Notes: generated from the sequence alone by a model not told the origin. A stretch of DNA of 64,000 nucleotides from UBA6059 sp964351595 (GCA_964351595.1 CAYGOT010000009.1:1-64000), one strand, 5' to 3'; counted from the stretch's first letter, positions 1 to 9,281 are shown. Numbers and translations are program-made.

Positions 1-499
1 TAATCAGGCTCTGCCTTACCCAGAAAGAAGACTTCTAAACCGCGATAACCTGAAAGCTGAGTACGACATGTACCATCACCATAAAAGTTGATGTTCAAAG
101 TTGTATGACCTAAGGTCTTCGTAGAAAAAAGGACCTGTAGGTTTAATGGGCCTTTCAGGCCAACATCACTTATTTCATAGTCAATGACTTTACCCTGCAA
201 GGTCATGCCACCTAAACCATTAATTCCATCAACATTAGTATAGCTTGTTTGAAGGATTATCTCCTTACCATTGAACTTGATGAAGTTGTTATTGGTAGAC
301 AGAAGTTGCGTATTTTGGTTTCTATCGAATAGTTGAAAGTTGTCTATTGCGTAGTGCTGGCTTTCAACCAACTTCCGAAGTTCAACTGCTTGCTCTAGTC
401 TATCTTGCTTTTTCAGCTTCTTTTTTGGGTAGTTTTCTGCGCTAATGAAAAATTGATTGTACAAAGAAGGGGTAATGCTAAGCCTAATAGCTGTCTCAT
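1..499 (-). pseudogene. DUF4251-like secreted protein, frameshifted and cut by the left edge
   Basis: On the minus strand an ATG at 497-499 opens a clear signal peptide (MRQLLGLALPLLCTINFSLA, then QK). The frame meets TGA just after a run of six A (T421-426 on the plus strand). One frame over, immediately past the run, reading continues open to the window edge as KKLKKQDRLEQAVELRKLVE and onward, with the Lys/Glu-rich linker and beta-rich body expected of DUF4251 proteins. Signal peptide and body join if one A is added to the run or the ribosome slips -1. It may be a true pseudogene, a slippage site or a sequence error. The 3' end lies outside the window. Function of DUF4251 is unknown. Confidence 0.6.
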
Positions 500-563
500 A
501 TATATGGTTATAACGTATTCAGTTAAAATACCTAATTATTGGCACCTTTGAAATTATCATACA

Positions 564-959
564 TTAATTCCCCCTTAACGGGTGGCGCTGAGTTCTGTAG
601 AAGGATAGTGCCCACATAATCAGTAATGGGTGAATAATAATCAGGCGTATCCATGAAATGATGGGTGAAACACACAAGCCTTCAGCGACACAACTGCCTT
701 CATGTATGAAATAAATATGTGATGGTACAAAAGCAATTAGCATTATGGTAATGCCAATTGTCGAACTCTTGATTGTTTTTTCCGATAGGAGTCCAGCACC
801 GAGTAACACCTCGGCAATACCTGAAGCTATATTAACAAACCCCTTTTCTGGTAAGTAGTCAGGGATAAGTGGGATATAAAAATCTGGATTAATGAAATGA
901 TTTAGTCCTGCAATGATATAAAAGAGACTCTGAGCGATCAGAGATTTTCTGTTAGGCAT
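564..959 (-). CDS. DoxX-like small integral membrane protein
   Basis: About 131 residues from MPNRKSL, with four hydrophobic segments and a GLNHFINPDFY stretch typical of DoxX/DoxD-like membrane proteins near residue 20. The chosen ATG (957-959) overlaps the stop of the upstream gene as ATGCCTAA, suggesting translational coupling; a longer reading from 1019 would run far into that gene. The family is tied loosely to redox or quinone-linked membrane processes; the exact role is unknown. Confidence 0.72.
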   Translation of the reverse strand: MPNRKSLIAQSLFYIIAGLNHFINPDFYIPLIPDYLPEKGFVNIASGIAEVLLGAGLLSEKTIKSSTIGITIMLIAFVPSHIYFIHEGSCVAEGLCVSPIISWIRLIIIHPLLIMWALSFYRTQRHPLRGN

Positions 960-1353
960 TGTGGTAATTGTAAGAGGCTTTGAGAATGAGTGCAAACGGG
1001 ATCCACCAAATGAGATCATTAGTGATCAGCGTATAGGCGAACTCAGCGGGAACTTGATCGGTGAGATAATTGAAGACAAAGCCTAATGGGCCAAAGATTT
1101 TACCTAGAAAACCAACGGCTATAATCGGCCAGTGTACTAATGGAGAGGTGGCCGCCCACCAATAGCCCAAACCATAAACACCGATTACCATGCCCATTCC
1201 TTGCCAGATCATAGGGTGATTGAGTAGTTCCATACCAGTTAATTCAAAAAAATGTTGAGGAAAAAGCACTACCCAAGCTCCCCAAAGGATATTGTATGCT
1301 GCGGCCAACTTGAGCACTAAGCTCATCCATCCAACGTTATTCGGTGTATTCAT
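952..1353 (-). CDS. Conserved four-TM membrane protein
   Basis: 133 residues, four predicted membrane segments and the conserved pattern FPQHFFELTG, HPMIWQGMGMVIGVYG, HWPIIAVGFLGKIFGP and NDLIWWIPF. I know this pattern from small Bacteroidetes/Proteobacteria membrane proteins that databases often mislabel as alkyl hydroperoxide reductase; no catalytic cysteines are visible. It is the first gene of a two-gene unit with the DoxX-like protein, its stop overlapping the next start by 8 nt. Confidence 0.65.
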   Translation of the reverse strand: MNTPNNVGWMSLVLKLAAAYNILWGAWVVLFPQHFFELTGMELLNHPMIWQGMGMVIGVYGLGYWWAATSPLVHWPIIAVGFLGKIFGPLGFVFNYLTDQVPAEFAYTLITNDLIWWIPFALILKASYNYHNA

Positions 1354-1421
1354 TCAAAATGAACCGATGAATAAGCATAGAGTTTAATTAAGTCGACTCT
1401 TTGTATTAATATTCCTATCGA

Positions 1422-2168
1422 ATGGCGAAGAGTACTTTAAAAGTAGTTGGTTGCGGAGATGCATTCGGGACTGGAGGCCTACAAGCAACATGCTTCTATC
1501 TAGAAACGGAAGATCACAAATGCTTGATTGACATTGGAGTTGGTAGTCTGCCGACACTGAAAGACATGCTAATCAATGTGAAGGAGATTGATCTTATATG
1601 TCTTACACATTTTCATGGAGATCATTTCGGAGGGTTACCGAATTTTCTACTGGATGCTACCTTTATACAAGGCCGTGAGAAAGCATTGACGATAGTGGGG
1701 CCATCAGGAGTCGAGAAGAGAATATGGGAATTGCAAGAGGCCTTGTACGGTGGGACTTCCATCATGGATTTTGGCTTCCCCATTAAATTCATAGAATATG
1801 CTGAGAATGGGGTGCTCGACCTGTCGAAACAATTCACGGTAGAGGCAATACCAGTTGTCCATAGTGAGCCGAGTAATCCACACGCGATAAAGATCAGTGT
1901 GGATGGGAAATCAATTGTTTACACGGGTGATACCGAATGGACGGACCGACTTCTTTCTTTAACTAAGGGATGTGATATATTGATTTCTGAGTGTTTTGGC
2001 TGGGAAGGCCCGATGAAATATCATTTGAGCTATCAAGAGATAATGGCAAATATTAATCACCTAGGCGCGAAAAGAATTTTGCTTACGCATCTTGGGCCTG
2101 AGCCATACAAAAGACAAGCTGAGATGGAGTTGACTGTATTAAAACCTGGAATGAAAATAGAGATATGA
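1422..2168 (+). CDS. Metallo-beta-lactamase-fold hydrolase (RNase Z-like)
   Basis: 248 residues. The metal-binding signature THFHGDH lies at residues 62-68, followed by a distal His near residue 147 (VVHSE), the TGDT Asp and a C-terminal LLTHLG His, matching the RNase Z/ElaC-like branch of the MBL fold. It is shorter than canonical RNase Z (about 300 residues) and I do not see the full exosite arm, so tRNA processing is not established; a phosphodiesterase or sulfatase role is equally possible. The stop overlaps the next ATG (ATGA). Confidence 0.78.
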   Translation: MAKSTLKVVGCGDAFGTGGLQATCFYLETEDHKCLIDIGVGSLPTLKDMLINVKEIDLICLTHFHGDHFGGLPNFLLDATFIQGREKALTIVGPSGVEKRIWELQEALYGGTSIMDFGFPIKFIEYAENGVLDLSKQFTVEAIPVVHSEPSNPHAIKISVDGKSIVYTGDTEWTDRLLSLTKGCDILISECFGWEGPMKYHLSYQEIMANINHLGAKRILLTHLGPEPYKRQAEMELTVLKPGMKIEI

Positions 2169-3460
2169 AAAGGGATTTTTTGTTAGAGTTGATTCTAATT
2201 GGGCTGTTGATAATTTGTGCCACTCCTAGCCAGTCTCAAAACGATGATCTTAGGTCACTGATCGAGCAGGGTCGAACAGCTTATGAACAAGATGATTTTG
2301 AGACATCACTGAGACTTTTCAAACAAGCGAATGATATCCGACCTAATCACCCGATGATCACGAGATTGCTTGTCAGGCTCAACTCGCTAACCAATCGTAA
2401 GCAGGAAGCTTATGAGTCACTTGAAAACTTGCGTTTGATAGATGCTGATGTTGAATTCCTACTACATCAAGATCTTCAGACACTCCAAGGAGATGAGGGT
2501 TTTAAGAAAGTGCAACAGGCATTTGACCAAATGAACAGCGTAGAAGGTACGTTCGACACTGTGGCGGTTATTGCTAATCGAAAACTACACCCAGAGTCTG
2601 TTGTCATGCTTCCAAATGATGGAGGCTTACTCCTTGGAAGTGTCCATGAGAAGAGAATCGTAAAAGTTGTGGAAAACGGAGAATTAGAGGATTGGGTAGC
2701 CGCTGGGGAACATGGACTCTATGCCATTATGGGTATGAAAGTGGATGAAAAGCGCAATCTACTCTGGGTAGCCAGTACATCAATACCACAGATGGTGTGG
2801 TACTCAGAAGAACTAGCCGGCAAAGCGGCAGTTTTTGCGTTTGACCTGGCCTCAAGGGCTTTGGTAAAGAAGTATGAGCCACAGGATGTAAGTGCACATT
2901 GGTTTGGAGATTTAACACTGGATGAAAATGGTGCAGTGTATATATCCGACAGTCAGTCTCCAGAGATTTATAGAATTACTTCCCTAGAAGGAACCCTAGA
3001 AAAGTGGAGATCATTTCCGGAATTGCTTTCATTACAAGGGTTGACCGCTTCCGGAGATAAACTTTTCTTTGCGGATTATATCTATGGGGTTCATAGTGTT
3101 TCTCTGAATGACCAAGCTAGCGAATCCACTCGATTGATGTACCCTGAAGGATCGAGCACGAAAGGGACCGATGGGTTGTATGACGTCGATGATCAACTAA
3201 TCACTATTCAAAATGGGGTTTATCCAAACAGGATTAGTGCATGGACCTTGAGCGATGATGCCATATCATTGACCAGCATGAGATATCTGGACAAAGCAAA
3301 TCCACTTTTCGGAGAGCCAACGCTTGGCTACATTCATGATGGATGGTTCTACTATATCGCCAACAGCCAATGGAATGGTTACCAACAAGATGGCACCATT
3401 CTCAAGGATGATCAGTTAGAGGATATTTATATTCTCAAAACTCCCCTTCGTCCAAATTAG
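2165..3460 (+). CDS. Secreted TPR plus SMP-30/NHL-like beta-propeller protein
   Basis: 431 residues. A signal peptide (residues 1-24, ending SQSQ) precedes a TPR-like helical part (about 28-110: QGRTAYEQDDFETSLRLFKQ), then a beta-propeller (about 125-425) with repeated blades such as LLLGSVHEKRIVKV, LWVASTS, VYISDSQSPEIYRI and LFFADYIYGVHSV, like SMP-30/gluconolactonase or NHL proteins. Metal ligands of true gluconolactonases are not obvious. It is translationally coupled (4-nt overlap) to the MBL hydrolase. Function unknown; probably periplasmic or surface. Confidence 0.6.
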   Translation: MKRDFLLELILIGLLIICATPSQSQNDDLRSLIEQGRTAYEQDDFETSLRLFKQANDIRPNHPMITRLLVRLNSLTNRKQEAYESLENLRLIDADVEFLLHQDLQTLQGDEGFKKVQQAFDQMNSVEGTFDTVAVIANRKLHPESVVMLPNDGGLLLGSVHEKRIVKVVENGELEDWVAAGEHGLYAIMGMKVDEKRNLLWVASTSIPQMVWYSEELAGKAAVFAFDLASRALVKKYEPQDVSAHWFGDLTLDENGAVYISDSQSPEIYRITSLEGTLEKWRSFPELLSLQGLTASGDKLFFADYIYGVHSVSLNDQASESTRLMYPEGSSTKGTDGLYDVDDQLITIQNGVYPNRISAWTLSDDAISLTSMRYLDKANPLFGEPTLGYIHDGWFYYIANSQWNGYQQDGTILKDDQLEDIYILKTPLRPN

Positions 3461-3508
3461 AAGTGAATTTTCTTTAGATAGTCGCAAGTTGAGTTTTTGA
3501 CTACTTAG

Positions 3509-3526
3509 TTTAACCATATGGTTAAA
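3509..3526. promoter_or_regulatory. TetR-family operator palindrome at the regulator promoter
   Basis: TTTAACCATATGGTTAAA is a perfect 18-bp palindrome 18 nt before the regulator's ATG. A near-match -7 box, TAAATTTT (3522-3529), overlaps its right half and a TTG (3497-3499) lies 22 nt upstream of that. A sister palindrome sits after the regulator gene, so it is most likely the regulator's own binding site. Confidence 0.75.
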
Positions 3527-3543
3527 TTTTCGTAAACTTGCAT

Positions 3544-4146
3544 ATGACTGATTTGAAAGCCGAGGAAAAGATCAAAAAAGCGGCAAGTGAGGTTTTTCTA
3601 CTGAAAGGGATGGATGGAGCTCGAATGCAGGAGATTGCCGATAGGGCAGGTATCAACAAGGCACTTTTACACTACTACTACAGAAGTAAAGAACAGCTAT
3701 TCCAGTCGGTGTTTGAAGAAAAGCTACTGAACTTTTTGCCAAAGATTTTCCAGATATTTCATGGCGATCAATCTATTGAAGAGAAAGTGCACACACTGGC
3801 AGAGCGCTATATTGACTTCCTCAAATTGAATCCAGAACTACCGCATTTTGTACTCGGTGAGTTGCAAAGAAGACCGGATAGACTGTTTGCCAAAATAGAT
3901 GCAAGATTGTCCATGAATCTGGATGTGATCGGATTGCAGTTAAAGAAAGAGGCTGAGGAAGGCAGAATACGACCTATTGATCCTAAGCATTTTTTAGCCA
4001 ACTTGATTTCTATGGTAGTATTCCCATTTATAGCCAGTCCACTGTTCATGAAGATATTTCAATACGATAAAGAGGCATATTTTGATTATCTGGATCAACG
4101 GAAAAAAGAGGTGCCGACATTTGTAATGAGCTCTTTAAGCGTCTAG
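3544..4146 (+). CDS. TetR-family transcriptional repressor
   Basis: About 200 residues. The N-terminal tri-helical HTH is clear: AASEVFLLKGMDGARMQEIA, then AGINKALLHYYYRSKEQLF. The C-terminal ligand-binding half is helical and variable. A TTG at 3538 could extend it by two residues; ATG 3544 is preferred. It is followed by genes for a complete MFP/ABC/TolC exporter, with near-identical palindromes on both sides of the regulator gene, so it very probably represses itself and the exporter and is released by an exported compound. Confidence 0.9.
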   Translation: MTDLKAEEKIKKAASEVFLLKGMDGARMQEIADRAGINKALLHYYYRSKEQLFQSVFEEKLLNFLPKIFQIFHGDQSIEEKVHTLAERYIDFLKLNPELPHFVLGELQRRPDRLFAKIDARLSMNLDVIGLQLKKEAEEGRIRPIDPKHFLANLISMVVFPFIASPLFMKIFQYDKEAYFDYLDQRKKEVPTFVMSSLSV

Positions 4147-4162
4147 TTTTTTTGCCTTCACA

Positions 4163-4178
4163 TTAACCAGATGGTTAA
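4163..4178. promoter_or_regulatory. Second TetR-family operator, before the efflux operon
   Basis: TTAACCAGATGGTTAA matches the inner 16 bases of the upstream palindrome except for one central base. It lies 38-53 nt before the TolC-like start and is followed by an AT-rich stretch (TATAATGA) that could be a promoter. The pair of sites defines a shared regulator for both transcripts. Confidence 0.72.
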
Positions 4179-4215
4179 AATATAATGAATAGAGAGATGA
4201 ATAAGAATAAAAGAT

Positions 4216-5505
4216 ATGCTGACTAAGACATTAATTTCACTCAGTATCCTGATGTCATTGCTCCACTTTCGACTGCTGGCACAGCCCATGGGCAGTTTGA
4301 CATTGACGGAAGCCTATCAGATGGTAGAGCAGAACTACCCAATGGCTCGCAATGCACCACTGCTTGATCAGGCCAGTGCACTTAATCAGGAAGTCATTAA
4401 CAAGAATCGTTTGCCTGCACTTACCGCCAATGCCGAAGCGCGTATTCAAACTGAAAACGTGACTTTGATGAGTGGCGATCCCAATGGGTTAAACTTCCAG
4501 GTGCCGCTGGAGAGCTACAAGGTATATGTTGGGTTCGATTACAAGCTCTATGATGGAGGCATGTCTGCTGCACAAAGACAGATCGAAGAAGCAAGCCTTC
4601 AGGTCAATCAAAAGACGCTTGAAGTTAATCTTCGCGCACTCAAAGATCGCGTCAATCAATTGTTCTTTGGCATACTACTCGCGCGCCAGCAACAGACGCT
4701 GCTCAGGACATCCATTGAGAGTATCAACACCAATATCGAAATACTTCAGGCTGGGTATGATAATGGGACAGTACTGCAAAGTGAGGTTTCCAAGCTCAAA
4801 GTACGATCGCTTGAGCTTGCGTCGGATAATGCCCGACTTGAAGGTAACCTCAAAGCATACGCTTCAGTGCTGTCTGAGCTCCTCGGCACTCAGATAGCAC
4901 TAGATACCCAGCTTGTACTCCCTGATGCTTTGCAGGCCCCCCTAACGGGAAATATGGAGTTATCCCGACCAGAGCTGGACTTATACGAACAGCAGTCAAA
5001 ATTGATAAATGCGCAAGAAGGGATATTCGATGCAAGCCGCAAGCCGGTAATGTCATTATTCGCCCAGGGTGGCATTGGGTATCCCAATCCACTAAATTTT
5101 GTGGATATCAACTCGAGCACCTATGCCCTCGGAGGAGTACGCATGGGCTGGAACATTACCGATTGGAATAAGTCTAAGCGCGAAAAAGAAAAACTCCGGG
5201 TGCAGCAGTCTCAAAACCAGCTCTCTAAAGAGACATTCGTTCATGATATTCGTTCACGTGACGGGGAGTTTCAAGAAAAGATCAACGCGCTCAAAGAGCA
5301 ATTGGAGAATGACTTGCGCATTGTCGATCTGCAAATGGAAATATTGGAACAGACGGAAGTACAACTCGCCAACGGTGTAATTAATACCAATGACTACCTG
5401 CTGCAGGTCAATGCAGAACTGTCAGCGAGACAGCAGTACGAGCTACACGCTGTTCAACTTAAGCAACTAGAAATTGATTATCTCACCCTCATTGGATTAC
5501 TCTAG
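4216..5505 (+). CDS. TolC-family outer-membrane efflux protein
   Basis: 429 residues, signal peptide (about 1-22, ending LLAQ), then two long heptad-rich OEP helical repeats separated by beta segments (LESYKVYVGFDYKLYDGG; TYALGGVRMGWNITDW), as in TolC/OprM. It would form the trimeric outer-membrane duct for the exporter encoded directly downstream. The adaptor gene starts 3 nt after its stop, so they are co-transcribed. Confidence 0.88.
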   Translation: MLTKTLISLSILMSLLHFRLLAQPMGSLTLTEAYQMVEQNYPMARNAPLLDQASALNQEVINKNRLPALTANAEARIQTENVTLMSGDPNGLNFQVPLESYKVYVGFDYKLYDGGMSAAQRQIEEASLQVNQKTLEVNLRALKDRVNQLFFGILLARQQQTLLRTSIESINTNIEILQAGYDNGTVLQSEVSKLKVRSLELASDNARLEGNLKAYASVLSELLGTQIALDTQLVLPDALQAPLTGNMELSRPELDLYEQQSKLINAQEGIFDASRKPVMSLFAQGGIGYPNPLNFVDINSSTYALGGVRMGWNITDWNKSKREKEKLRVQQSQNQLSKETFVHDIRSRDGEFQEKINALKEQLENDLRIVDLQMEILEQTEVQLANGVINTNDYLLQVNAELSARQQYELHAVQLKQLEIDYLTLIGLL

Positions 5506-5508
5506 GAT

Positions 5509-6420
5509 ATGACACTACAAAACACCTTCCTTGTTTCATTAATGATGGCTGCATTGCTGTCATGTAACGAAGCAGATAAATCTGATGCCCACGGAAACTT
5601 CGAGGCAACCAGTATCACAGTAAGCGCCAAAGGTAATGGTGAGTTGGTCTATCTCAACGTGGATGAAGGTCAGCGTATAGCGGCTAACCAAATCGTTGGT
5701 GTGGTCGACACTACGCATCTTCATCTAGAAAAGCGAAAGCTACAAGCTCAACTAAAGTCACTAGAGGATAAGCTGAGGGATGCTGGACCCGAAATAGCTG
5801 TGCTTAATGAAAGACTTGCCAACCTTACCCGTGAAAAGAAAAGAACAGAACTGCTACTCGAACAAAAGGCAGCTACGCAGAAGCAACTAGATGATCTAAA
5901 TGGTGAGATAGATGTGACCAACAGGCAAATCTCCTCCGCCCAGCGTGAAATAGCGATTGCTAACAGTGGTATTATGTCCGAGCGAGAACCGATGCTTGCG
6001 CAGTTGGCGATACTTCAGAATAGTATCCAAGATCATCTGGTGGTCAACCCCCTATCGGGAACGGTGCTTACCAAACTCTCACAGTCCAGCGAACTTGTTG
6101 GATTAGGGACACCACTTTACAAAGTTGCCGACTTGGAAACCCTAAAGTTGAGAGCTTATACGAGTGCCAGTTTGCTAACGCAAGTATCCCTAGGCGATGA
6201 AGTGAAAGTATTGGTGGATGATGGCAAGGAGGGCTATCGCGAACTCACGGGCACGATAGCCTGGATATCCGAGGAAGCGGAGTTTACACCAAAGACAATA
6301 GAGACTAAAGAAGAAAGAGTCAATCTGGTCTATGCGCTTGAAGTGAAAGTCAAAAATGACGGCTCGCTGAAAATAGGTATGCCGGGGGAAGTGATCTTTA
6401 ACAAGCAGCAAAGCCTTTGA
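5509..6420 (+). CDS. HlyD/YbhG-type periplasmic adaptor (lipoprotein)
   Basis: 303 residues. A lipobox (ALLSC, Cys19) marks a lipoprotein. A biotinyl-lipoyl half (VYLNVDEGQRIAANQIVGVV, about 47-66) and its partner (VVNPLSGTVLTKL, about 180) flank a long coiled-coil hairpin (about 75-170), then a beta-barrel domain. This is the membrane-fusion protein linking the ABC-2 permeases to TolC. It has the YbhG/YhiI architecture. Confidence 0.88.
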   Translation: MTLQNTFLVSLMMAALLSCNEADKSDAHGNFEATSITVSAKGNGELVYLNVDEGQRIAANQIVGVVDTTHLHLEKRKLQAQLKSLEDKLRDAGPEIAVLNERLANLTREKKRTELLLEQKAATQKQLDDLNGEIDVTNRQISSAQREIAIANSGIMSEREPMLAQLAILQNSIQDHLVVNPLSGTVLTKLSQSSELVGLGTPLYKVADLETLKLRAYTSASLLTQVSLGDEVKVLVDDGKEGYRELTGTIAWISEEAEFTPKTIETKEERVNLVYALEVKVKNDGSLKIGMPGEVIFNKQQSL

Positions 6421-6422
6421 GT

Positions 6423-7349
6423 ATGACGGCTATTTCGATAGATCGTATCAGCAAGAGCTATGATGGCATACACGCGCTAAAGTCTATCAGTTTCAAGGTA
6501 GGTGATGGAGAGCTATTTGGCTTGATTGGGCCTGATGGTGCAGGTAAGTCGACACTTTTCAGGATACTGACCACTCTGCTACTACCTGATGAGGGAGAAG
6601 CTACTGTAGCGGGATATGATATCATCAATAACTATAAGCTTATCAGAAAGAATGTTGGGTACATGCCTGGTAAGTTTTCGCTGTACCAGGACCTGAGTGT
6701 AGAAGAGAACCTTTCATTTTTCGCTACCATTTTTGGGACGACTATAGAAGAGAACTACGATCTTATCAAAGATATCTATGTGCAGATTGAGCCTTTCAAA
6801 AAGCGGCTTGCAGGTAAGTTGTCAGGTGGGATGAAGCAGAAACTGGCGCTTTGCTGCGCGTTGATCCATAAGCCTAAGGTGCTTTTTCTGGACGAACCGA
6901 CTACCGGAGTGGATGCAGTTAGCCGCAAGGAATTCTGGGAGATGCTGAAGTCCCTGGTCAAGAAGGATATCTCGATTCTGGTAAGTACTCCTTATATGGA
7001 TGAAGCCAGTCTCTGTGATCGGATCGCACTGATTCAGCATGGGAGGATACTTAGTATTGATGAGCCATCAGCAATGATCAATACCTATCAAAAGCACGTC
7101 TATGCTGTAAAGTCCGAGCGCTTTTATGAATTGCTTGAGCTGCTACGAACTCAGGATTTTACGACCAGCGCATTGCCTTTCGGTGATTGTCTACATCTGA
7201 CTACAGAAGCTGAACTTGATGTAATAGAAGTCCTTCAAATGATTTCTGATAAGGGCTACTCCAATGTAGAAATGACCAAAATACTTCCAACCATTGAGGA
7301 TATTTTCCTTGGGTTAAGTGACATGCAAACAGAAAGCAGTCATGGCTGA
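6423..7349 (+). CDS. ABC exporter ATP-binding protein (first half of YbhF-type pair)
   Basis: About 308 residues from ATG 6423; a TTG at 6417 would overlap the adaptor's stop. Walker A GPDGAGKST (about 36-44), signature LSGGMKQKLA, Walker B VLFLDEPTTGVD and a switch region are all intact. A C-terminal extension of about 80 residues is typical of ABC-2 drug and polysaccharide exporters. In enterobacterial YbhF two such domains are fused; here they are two adjacent genes. Confidence 0.9.
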   Translation: MTAISIDRISKSYDGIHALKSISFKVGDGELFGLIGPDGAGKSTLFRILTTLLLPDEGEATVAGYDIINNYKLIRKNVGYMPGKFSLYQDLSVEENLSFFATIFGTTIEENYDLIKDIYVQIEPFKKRLAGKLSGGMKQKLALCCALIHKPKVLFLDEPTTGVDAVSRKEFWEMLKSLVKKDISILVSTPYMDEASLCDRIALIQHGRILSIDEPSAMINTYQKHVYAVKSERFYELLELLRTQDFTTSALPFGDCLHLTTEAELDVIEVLQMISDKGYSNVEMTKILPTIEDIFLGLSDMQTESSHG

Positions 7350-8091
7350 ATCGTTAACACATGCTATCAGCGTAGAAGGGCTTACCAAGAAGTTTGGAGA
7401 TTTCACGGCCGTGGATTCCATCTCATTTACCGTGGAGAAGGGGGAGATTTTCGGTTTTTTGGGAGCCAATGGAGCCGGGAAGACTACCGCCATCCGCATG
7501 CTTACGGGTTTGAGTAAGCCAACCTCAGGAAAGGGTACTGTTGCTGGCTATGATGTGTTGCGTGAGTCGGAGAATATCAAGAAGCGGATCGGCTACATGT
7601 CTCAGAAGTTCAGCTTGTACAATGACCTCACTGTCAAAGAGAATATTCGGTTTTACGGAGGTATATATGGTCTCTCAAGGGCTCAAATCAAAGAAAAGAC
7701 TGAAATGATCCTCGTTGATCTTGATCTGACGGAGGTGGCCAATAAGGTAGTGGCGGATTTACCGCTAGGATGGAAACAGCGATTGGCTTTTTCGGTCTCT
7801 ATGGTCCACGATCCTGATATCGTCTTCCTGGATGAACCCACCGGAGGGGTAGACCCCAAGGTTCGGAGACAGTTTTGGGAGACAATCTACGACGTGTCAG
7901 CCAAGGGCAGGACCATCTTCGTTACGACGCATTATATGGATGAGGCCGAGTATTGTGGTAGGGTATCTATCATGGTAGATGGCAAGATCAAGGCATTAGA
8001 TACGCCGCAGGCATTGAAATCTCAGTACAAAGCTGAATCAATGGATCATGTATTTCTCCAACTCGCAAGACATACCAGCGCCAATGGATAA
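7342..8091 (+). CDS. ABC exporter ATP-binding protein (second half of YbhF-type pair)
   Basis: About 249 residues from ATG 7342, which overlaps the previous stop (ATGGCTGA); a GTG at 7318 is less likely. Walker A is GANGAGKTT and Walker B VFLDEPTGGVD. The signature motif is degenerate, LPLGWKQRLA in place of LSGGQ, as in the second ATPase domain of YbhF relatives, so the heterodimer with the upstream ATPase probably has one consensus and one degenerate ATP site. Confidence 0.9.
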   Translation: MAESLTHAISVEGLTKKFGDFTAVDSISFTVEKGEIFGFLGANGAGKTTAIRMLTGLSKPTSGKGTVAGYDVLRESENIKKRIGYMSQKFSLYNDLTVKENIRFYGGIYGLSRAQIKEKTEMILVDLDLTEVANKVVADLPLGWKQRLAFSVSMVHDPDIVFLDEPTGGVDPKVRRQFWETIYDVSAKGRTIFVTTHYMDEAEYCGRVSIMVDGKIKALDTPQALKSQYKAESMDHVFLQLARHTSANG

Positions 8092-8134
8092 GTTGATTTC
8101 AGACCTCACCAAACCCACCATCTTAATCAATTAA

Positions 8135-9247
8135 ATGATGATCAAGGTATTTTGGGCATTTGTCAAAAAAGAAGTATTCCATATTATCAGGGATAAGAGA
8201 ACTCTGCTAATACTCTTTGGGATGCCTGTGGCTCAGGTCCTGATATTCGGGTACGCAGTGACCAATGAGTTCAAGGATGCCAAGATTGATATCCTCGATT
8301 TGTCCCGCGATGCGACCAGTCAGCAGTTGATCTCACACATGACCAGTTCGGGGCATTTTGAGATCAATGAGATGCTCCTATCGGAAAATGATATGGAAGC
8401 GGGGCTCAAAGCGGGCTCGACCAAGCTCGTTGTGGTCATTCCTCAGGACTTCTCTTCTGATTTTTATGGTGCATCAAATGTCACGATCCAGCTTATAGCG
8501 GATGGTTCAGATCCGAATAATGCTAATACCTTGATGCAGTACGCCACGACCATGATCAACGACTTTCGGAAGGAGCGGCTGAATCAAGCTGCAAATCCTT
8601 ACATGGTGCAGGTGGAAATGAGGATGCTTTACAATCCGCAATTGGCCAGTGCGTACAACTTTATTCCGGGTACGATCGCGCTGATCTTGCTTATCATCTC
8701 AGCGATGATGACCTCTCTGACCATAGCCAAGGAGAAGGAGACCGGGACGATGGAGATATTACTGGTATCACCTCTGCCACCTCTATTGATCATACTGGGT
8801 AAAGTAGCCCCTTATGCCGTACTGTCATTTTTAGATGCAGTGCTTGTACTTATTCTAGGCTATTTCGTTTTTGACGTACCGATAGCCGGCAGCCTTGCTT
8901 TGCTGTTGATCATGTGTCTGCTCTATGTGGTCACAGCTCTTTCGCTGGGCACGCTGATCTCTACTGTATCCAAAACGCAGCAAGACGCCATGATGCGATC
9001 GCTGATAGGGCTGATGATGCCGTCGATGATGCTATCCGGATTTGTGTTTCCGATGACGAGTATGCCGATAATTCTACAATACATCGGACACATCATCCCA
9101 GCCACCCACTTTATTGAGATACTCAAAGGAGTGATGCTACGAGGAGTGGGCTTGGATGCAGTACTATTGGAAGTCCTTGTTTTGTTTGGGATGACCCTAG
9201 TGCTCCTGGCCCTTACCTGGAAAAAATTCAAAATCAGATTAGAATGA
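8135..9247 (+). CDS. ABC-2 type permease (YbhS-like)
   Basis: 370 residues. An N-terminal membrane anchor (LLILFGMPVAQVLIFGYAV, about 25-43) is followed by a large periplasmic domain (about 45-170) and five C-terminal membrane segments, including the family motif KEKETGTMEILLVSP. Together with the next gene it would form the heterodimeric transmembrane channel of the exporter. Confidence 0.88.
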   Translation: MMIKVFWAFVKKEVFHIIRDKRTLLILFGMPVAQVLIFGYAVTNEFKDAKIDILDLSRDATSQQLISHMTSSGHFEINEMLLSENDMEAGLKAGSTKLVVVIPQDFSSDFYGASNVTIQLIADGSDPNNANTLMQYATTMINDFRKERLNQAANPYMVQVEMRMLYNPQLASAYNFIPGTIALILLIISAMMTSLTIAKEKETGTMEILLVSPLPPLLIILGKVAPYAVLSFLDAVLVLILGYFVFDVPIAGSLALLLIMCLLYVVTALSLGTLISTVSKTQQDAMMRSLIGLMMPSMMLSGFVFPMTSMPIILQYIGHIIPATHFIEILKGVMLRGVGLDAVLLEVLVLFGMTLVLLALTWKKFKIRLE

Positions 9248-9281
9248 CGGCTAGTCAGTTAGTAGCCTAAATCATAAGCGT

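Noticed and set aside
421..426. Canonical -1 slippery heptamer (A AAA AAG) in the DUF4251 gene
   Set aside because: The A run is in the wrong phase for the X XXY YYZ rule: the codons read CAA AAA AGA, so the last three bases are not YYZ. A simple indel is likelier.
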